Below are positions 13,955 to 17,652 of a DNA stretch of 17,652 bases, piece by piece; within the stretch, counting starts at the first letter, position 1, and every line of letters begins with the position of its first letter. The position numbers and the translations under genes are program-made. The stretch spans positions 1-17,652 of the forward strand of contig JAJZOA010000029.1 in NCBI GenBank assembly GCA_021852225.1, in the 5' to 3' direction. Origin of the DNA: Planctomycetota bacterium (GTDB lineage: Bacteria; Planctomycetota; Phycisphaerae; WQYP01). Under the pieces are notes generated by a model. It ran no database searches, was not told the DNA's origin, and saw only the letters and a program-made list of their open reading frames with translations.

Positions 13955-15349
13955 TCACCACGATTGTTGAACAATGACGGTTTGGGGAATAAAGTTGGCC
14001 GACCAGTTCAACTGCCAAAGCTGCGCCAGCGGAACTGTGTGTGCCGAGCCGTCGGTATTCACCACATTGACCTGATTCAAGTGCCGGTTCACACAGAATA
14101 TTCCCATATCGTCTGTGTTCGCAAGAGTGAAATTGCCCAGATTCAGATTTTGCGGAACGGTATCGGTCCATTGCGGTGTGGCGTCTACCCAGATCGCATC
14201 GGCAAACAGCGGCTGGCCGGGCTGCATTTTTCCCTGATTGGCGCGCGGATCGAAAGACGGCGTTGGTCCTTGAATGATGGTTCCATTGCCCCGGTCCGTG
14301 AATGTGCCATTGGTCACAACCATTCCATGCAAATAATAACCGTCGTTAAAGCTGACACTTCCGGCCGCATAGATAGATCCGTTGATACTGGTTTGCCCGT
14401 GGAATTGTACGCTGCCCAGGCAAACAATATTCATGTTGACACTTCCGCCTACATGGATGGATGGAAATTGGCCGGTCACGTCCACATTGCCGGTGACCAG
14501 CAGGGTGCCCGATCCGGTAACGGTCATCTGTCCACTGGGCGAGAAATTTCCGTTAATGATTTGCACCGGATGGGTTGAAAAATCGAGGTTACCACTTGAT
14601 GCAGGCCAGGGTTGGCTCGTTGCCTCAATCTGGGCAAACATCGTCGCCACATCAGGCGGGCTTAATCCTTGGACATTCTGGGAAACGGTTCCGGTAATTC
14701 CGGTGTTCCCGTCGGTCGTTACGGTTCCGCCTGCAAGAACATTCCCCTGAACCGTTGAACTTCCGATACCTGTGATGTTGCTAGCCGAAATAACATTCCC
14801 CGTAAAGCTGTCAGTGCCTCCGATCGCCGCTGTTCCCATTGCCGCCAAGGCACCGCAATTGGACGCTGCGCTGACATTGTTGTTGAGTCCATAACTGGCC
14901 ATCGCATTGGCCAGCCACGGATAACCGGGCGAATAGGGCGGTCCAGACATATTGATAGGTCCCCAAGCCAGAGTGGCTGTGCCCACCCCGCCGGAGGGTG
15001 TCGCCGCGTCGGGACAAATTAGTGTCGCGGGGTCATTATTGTAGTAGGACCTTAGTTCGTTAATCCATGTGCCATTGACGGTGAAACTATCGGATGGCAT
15101 CGCTCCATGATTTCGCACCGCGTACTCGTTGGCCGCCAGACCAAGTTGATGCAAATTGGACAGGCAGTCCGCAATCCGCGACAGTTCCCGGGCGCGGGAC
15201 AAGGATCCGATTATCAGACTCATCAGGATCACCATCGTGGCCATTACCACCAGCACCTCGCTCAAACTAAAGCCGTTTCGGCCCCGAGCCTTGCAATTTT
15301 CATGCTGCCACGGGATATGAAACCTTTTGCATGCAGAAAGTAGGAACAT
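13955..15349 (-). CDS. Prepilin-type H-X9-DG protein with an inserted beta-rich repeat domain
   Basis: Protein of 464 residues. A 26-residue leader ends in G26 before FSLSEVLVVMATMVILM (F27, E31 at +5), the type IV prepilin/pseudopilin signature cut by PilD. Residues 50-157 are the usual planctomycete pilin head (CLSNLHQLGLAANEYAVRN; LICPDA). The C-terminus has FADAIWVDATPQW (382-394) and H423-X9-D433-G434 in an NRHLNQVNVVNTDGS context, then LAQLWQLNW, the H-X9-DG family signature. Between about 158 and 375 lies a Gly/Ser/Thr/Asn-rich segment with repeats such as GTLLVTGNVDVTG and GGSVNMNIVCLGSV, suggesting a beta-helix. This insert roughly doubles the head. AGGAG seven bases before the ATG supports the start. 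It is probably a minor pilin or surface filament component. Confidence 0.87.
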   Translation of the reverse strand: MFLLSACKRFHIPWQHENCKARGRNGFSLSEVLVVMATMVILMSLIIGSLSRARELSRIADCLSNLHQLGLAANEYAVRNHGAMPSDSFTVNGTWINELRSYYNNDPATLICPDAATPSGGVGTATLAWGPINMSGPPYSPGYPWLANAMASYGLNNNVSAASNCGALAAMGTAAIGGTDSFTGNVISASNITGIGSSTVQGNVLAGGTVTTDGNTGITGTVSQNVQGLSPPDVATMFAQIEATSQPWPASSGNLDFSTHPVQIINGNFSPSGQMTVTGSGTLLVTGNVDVTGQFPSIHVGGSVNMNIVCLGSVQFHGQTSINGSIYAAGSVSFNDGYYLHGMVVTNGTFTDRGNGTIIQGPTPSFDPRANQGKMQPGQPLFADAIWVDATPQWTDTVPQNLNLGNFTLANTDDMGIFCVNRHLNQVNVVNTDGSAHTVPLAQLWQLNWSANFIPQTVIVQQSW

Positions 15350-15852
15350 GTGAGGACTCCTGTTCTGGCGGCCTTAAAATAAATACCGCATCTCTTGGCC
15401 GAGCAGTCGAACCTCGTCTCCCAGGCCATCATGTACGGATTTACCGGACTGTCTGCCGAGACATTGCCGTGGTTGTTTCCGCAATGCGCCTATTCCAGTA
15501 TTCGGTTGACCGGACTTTTCCGATAAGCCATTTCCGCCGAATTTCCCCTGATCGGTGGTTGCCGGAATCAGCGTCTTAAAAAACTGGTGCCAGAAGACTG
15601 CGCTGGCAATGGATGTGGTTATCCGACGCCGGAACTCCGGCTGTTCAGGCAGGTACGATAATGCCGCGCGTCGATCGGTCTCACCCGGTTTGGCGAGCGC
15701 CTTTATCCCGCAGCCGCCTGATGGGACCATTATAGTGGATTCCAGACACGCCGTTTCGCGGAAAGTTCCGGGCCGATAGCGGTTCGCCCATCGTGCAGTG
15801 CTTCAAGATTATCTGATCTTCCGCGCATGTAGGCTGGCGAGGGATTATGGAT
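15350..15852. other. Gap of about 500 bases ahead of the prepilin gene, with a doubtful 118-codon frame
   Basis: A minus-strand frame at 15730-15374 ends 24 nt before the prepilin ATG and has moderate third-position GC, but its product resembles nothing I know and lacks a Shine-Dalgarno. A perfect TATAAT (15734-15729, minus strand) overlaps its ATG, so a transcript from that box would start inside the frame. That favours a long prepilin leader over a gene. No good -35 accompanies the TATAAT. The 8-mer AGTCCGGT occurs twice within this stretch on the minus strand. Confidence 0.35.
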
Positions 15853-17367
15853 TTACCTTCGCGCCCAAACCGTAAAATAATTGCCCTTCCACACTTTTTT
15901 GAATTCAGCTTTTTCCCGCGCCAGTGCCGGATTGTTCCATACATTCTTACTGCCATAGGCATTCCAGGTTACCACACGCCGAGCCAGAAGAATTTCATGG
16001 CCAATGCGGCCAATCTCCAGTGGCGTGGGAATGCCCGGCTCTGGAAACCAGCTTTGCGGCATGTGCCAGTTGTGTGGCATCCAAAGTAGAAAACCATTGG
16101 AAAGCACCAGCGTCGTTTTGCCTTGTGTCGCTTTTTGCACCGCCTGCCAGTCCTGATATTGAATGGGGAAAATCCACAATCCGCCAGTTTGCTGATTGTG
16201 GCGTTTGCCCGTCCAACTCCAGACGGAAAGCACTGCATGGGTGCTTTGGCTTAAAACCGCCAGCGCGCACAATGCCACCAGCCAGCGTCGGTTTATTTTG
16301 ACCGTCGCCAGCCACGCGGCCAAAAAAAGAATCGGCAGGTACGCATAATATTCCCAGCTTTTCACCCAGCCATAAAAGCCCAACAGGAACGCCAGCAGCA
16401 TCAGGCCCATGCTGATGCATGTTTCAGTGCGGCAATCCGCCAGGCCGCGGCGAAGCCGCGGCAAAAGTCGCAGGGTCAACAGTATGGTGAATCCCGCACA
16501 CAGCAGCCAGATGCCCGCCGGAGTAATCAGGTAATATGCCGCGCTATGTCTGAATGGAGACCAGAAATCAATGCCGCTGCCCAGCAGGAATCCAAAATGA
16601 GTGTCGTGATAGGTCTTCATGCCTGTCAGCGGCAATATCGTCAGCACCAGTGACCGAACTCCGAAAACGCTGGCCGTCAGTATGCTCATGGCCACGCCAA
16701 CCGCCATGGCTGGCCAGGTTTCTTTCCATAAAAGCGCCACGCCGCCCCGTTTGCGCAGCACATCCCACAAGGTAAAAATCACTAGAAACAGGCCATATAC
16801 ATACCCCATGCTCGGCTTTACAAACAGGCATGCTGTGCAAATGGCCAGCGCCCGTCGGCGCCTTCCGGCCGCCTGTTCGCCAATCGCCCACAGCAGCAGC
16901 AACGCCTCCAGCGGATGGGTAAGCGTTAAATAGCAAGGCATTATCGCCACCGGCAACGCACAAATCAGGAAAATCCGCGGCCAGGATTCCAGCTTCATGG
17001 CGGCCGCAAATCGGGCGATGGCCATTCCCATCAGTAATTCCAGAAAGGCCGTCATAGCCAGAAAAGCCCATGCGCTTCTGCCCAGAATGGCAAAGCCGAT
17101 ATGGGCAAATATCAGCGTGGCCAGGCCATGGGTATAACCAAAATCTATGGCCGGTTTCAGACCGGCGGAAATCAGTACATCTCCCTTCAGTGCGGTGCCC
17201 GGATCATAAAAACTGAAAAACGCCCAATCCGCCAGTCGCGGAAGTTCGATCAGCATCAATCCAATAAGAATCCCGCCGTAGATGAATCCCCAGCGCACCG
17301 AGTATCGGCTTGCCGGCGCATCGGCAGTCTCTGATGAAGACGGGTCATGCGGATGGGTGTCGCTCAT
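15853..17367 (-). CDS. GT-C-like polytopic membrane glycosyltransferase family protein
   Basis: Protein of 504 residues with a polar 25-residue N-terminus and about ten transmembrane helices up to residue about 395. A soluble C-terminal part of about 110 residues follows. After TM1 the first large loop reads FSFYDPGTALKGDVLISAG and KPAIDFGYTHG (D55, D63, D75). Acidic residues in this loop followed by an aromatic/His pair are characteristic of GT-C glycosyltransferases, which use polyprenyl-phosphate sugars on the outer face of the inner membrane. The family assignment rests on topology and this loop only; a general 'DUF2029-like' or hypothetical membrane label is also possible. The ATG at 17367 lacks a Shine-Dalgarno but follows a -10-like TACAAT by 7 nt. 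No other polysaccharide genes are near. Confidence 0.7.
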   Translation of the reverse strand: MSDTHPHDPSSSETADAPASRYSVRWGFIYGGILIGLMLIELPRLADWAFFSFYDPGTALKGDVLISAGLKPAIDFGYTHGLATLIFAHIGFAILGRSAWAFLAMTAFLELLMGMAIARFAAAMKLESWPRIFLICALPVAIMPCYLTLTHPLEALLLLWAIGEQAAGRRRRALAICTACLFVKPSMGYVYGLFLVIFTLWDVLRKRGGVALLWKETWPAMAVGVAMSILTASVFGVRSLVLTILPLTGMKTYHDTHFGFLLGSGIDFWSPFRHSAAYYLITPAGIWLLCAGFTILLTLRLLPRLRRGLADCRTETCISMGLMLLAFLLGFYGWVKSWEYYAYLPILFLAAWLATVKINRRWLVALCALAVLSQSTHAVLSVWSWTGKRHNQQTGGLWIFPIQYQDWQAVQKATQGKTTLVLSNGFLLWMPHNWHMPQSWFPEPGIPTPLEIGRIGHEILLARRVVTWNAYGSKNVWNNPALAREKAEFKKVWKGNYFTVWARR

Positions 17368-17403
17368 GCGGCGGATTGTACTGGATTGCCGGCTCCGGCA
17401 GAA
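17368..17403 (-). promoter_or_regulatory. Predicted leaderless promoter with palindromic spacer
   Basis: On the minus strand TTCTGC (17403-17398), a 17-nt spacer and TACAAT (17380-17375) precede the ATG by 7 nt. The palindrome TGCCGG-AG-CCGGCA (17400-17387) fills the spacer and overlaps the -35, where a repressor could block polymerase. The -35 match is weak. Confidence 0.4.
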
Positions 17404-17641
17404 CCATCAAAAAATTGGATGGGTTTGCGCAAGTCGTGGCGACTTTCGATAAACGTCAGAGCATTTTGCGCCCGGTTAAGTTGTAATTATTTGAAACGCC
17501 GCTAATCCGCGGAACCAATTGTAAAGAGCCGCAGATATTGTTCAAATCGATAGCACCGATTCCGACGCTGGCCCGTAAATTCAATCAGCAACCCCGATAA
17601 TTCGAACAATTTTATGATTTGATTCGCTGAGGTAAACGAGC

Positions 17642-17652
17642 ATGGGGTATGT
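17642..17652 (+). CDS. Possible gene start at the right edge
   Basis: ATGGGGTATGT at the very end is preceded by GAGG nine bases upstream. Only three full codons are visible. The 238 bases before it hold a 7-bp inverted repeat ATTGTTC/GAACAAT (17537-17543 and 17604-17610) but no clear promoter. The product cannot be judged. Confidence 0.25.

Noticed and set aside
15681..15962. 93-codon minus-strand frame overlapping the 3' end of the GT-C-like gene
   Set aside because: It shares more than 100 bases with a well-supported gene in another frame and shows no motif.
1..17652. CRISPR arrays, insertion sequences, integrases, toxin-antitoxin pairs, phage genes
   Set aside because: No regularly spaced repeats, terminal inverted repeats with a transposase, or such protein signatures were found on either strand.

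Overview
The window looks like a chromosomal segment of a Gram-negative planctomycete, probably Phycisphaerae-like. This is inferred from gene families only. The strongest pointers are a prepilin with the C-terminal H-X9-DG signature (13955-15349), an envelope protein built on a planctomycete-style duplicated 'DAWW...' helical unit (5378-6964), and mqnA of the futalosine menaquinone pathway (2945-3772). No insertion sequence, phage gene, integrase, CRISPR array or rRNA was seen. One tRNA gene is present (tRNA-Leu(UAA), minus strand, 3823-3907).

Layout. 1-272: start of a FIST-domain sensor gene running off the left edge. 273-639: non-coding, with a terminator and a strong hairpin. 640-2852: marR-type regulator and a 14-TM EmrB-like drug exporter, overlapping by 4 nt, divergent from mqnA. 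3823-3907: tRNA-Leu. 4139-6964: three plus-strand envelope genes (a secreted protein of unknown family, a 58-residue PLDc_N-type membrane peptide, and the duplicated helical-repeat protein). 7047-9830: a minus-strand pair. The first gene encodes a Tat-exported, DsrE-like protein. The second encodes a ModA-like solute-binding domain joined to a TsdA-type dihaem cytochrome c. An AT-rich block of palindromes and a hairpin-rich leader precede the pair. 10049-10870: a rhomboid-fold protein that appears catalytically dead and carries a C-terminal Cys/His zinc-binding tail. 10996-13503: a SWIM-SNF2 ATPase. 13955-15349: an H-X9-DG prepilin interrupted by a beta-rich repeat domain. 15853-17367: a GT-C-like multispanning membrane protein. 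At the right edge a plus-strand gene may begin (17642).

How the genes work together. The only convincing functional unit of special interest is 7047-9830. Its cytochrome half keeps TsdA-like haem ligands, including a cysteine at the expected spacing, and its partner is a DsrE-like protein with a conserved-looking cysteine. A periplasmic sulfur-compound redox system with a built-in ligand-binding domain is a reasonable inference. MarR plus exporter is a standard self-regulated efflux unit. The other genes look like single housekeeping or envelope functions. Two promoters (marR and the GT-C gene) place the -10 box 6-7 nt before the ATG with no Shine-Dalgarno, which suggests leaderless mRNAs.
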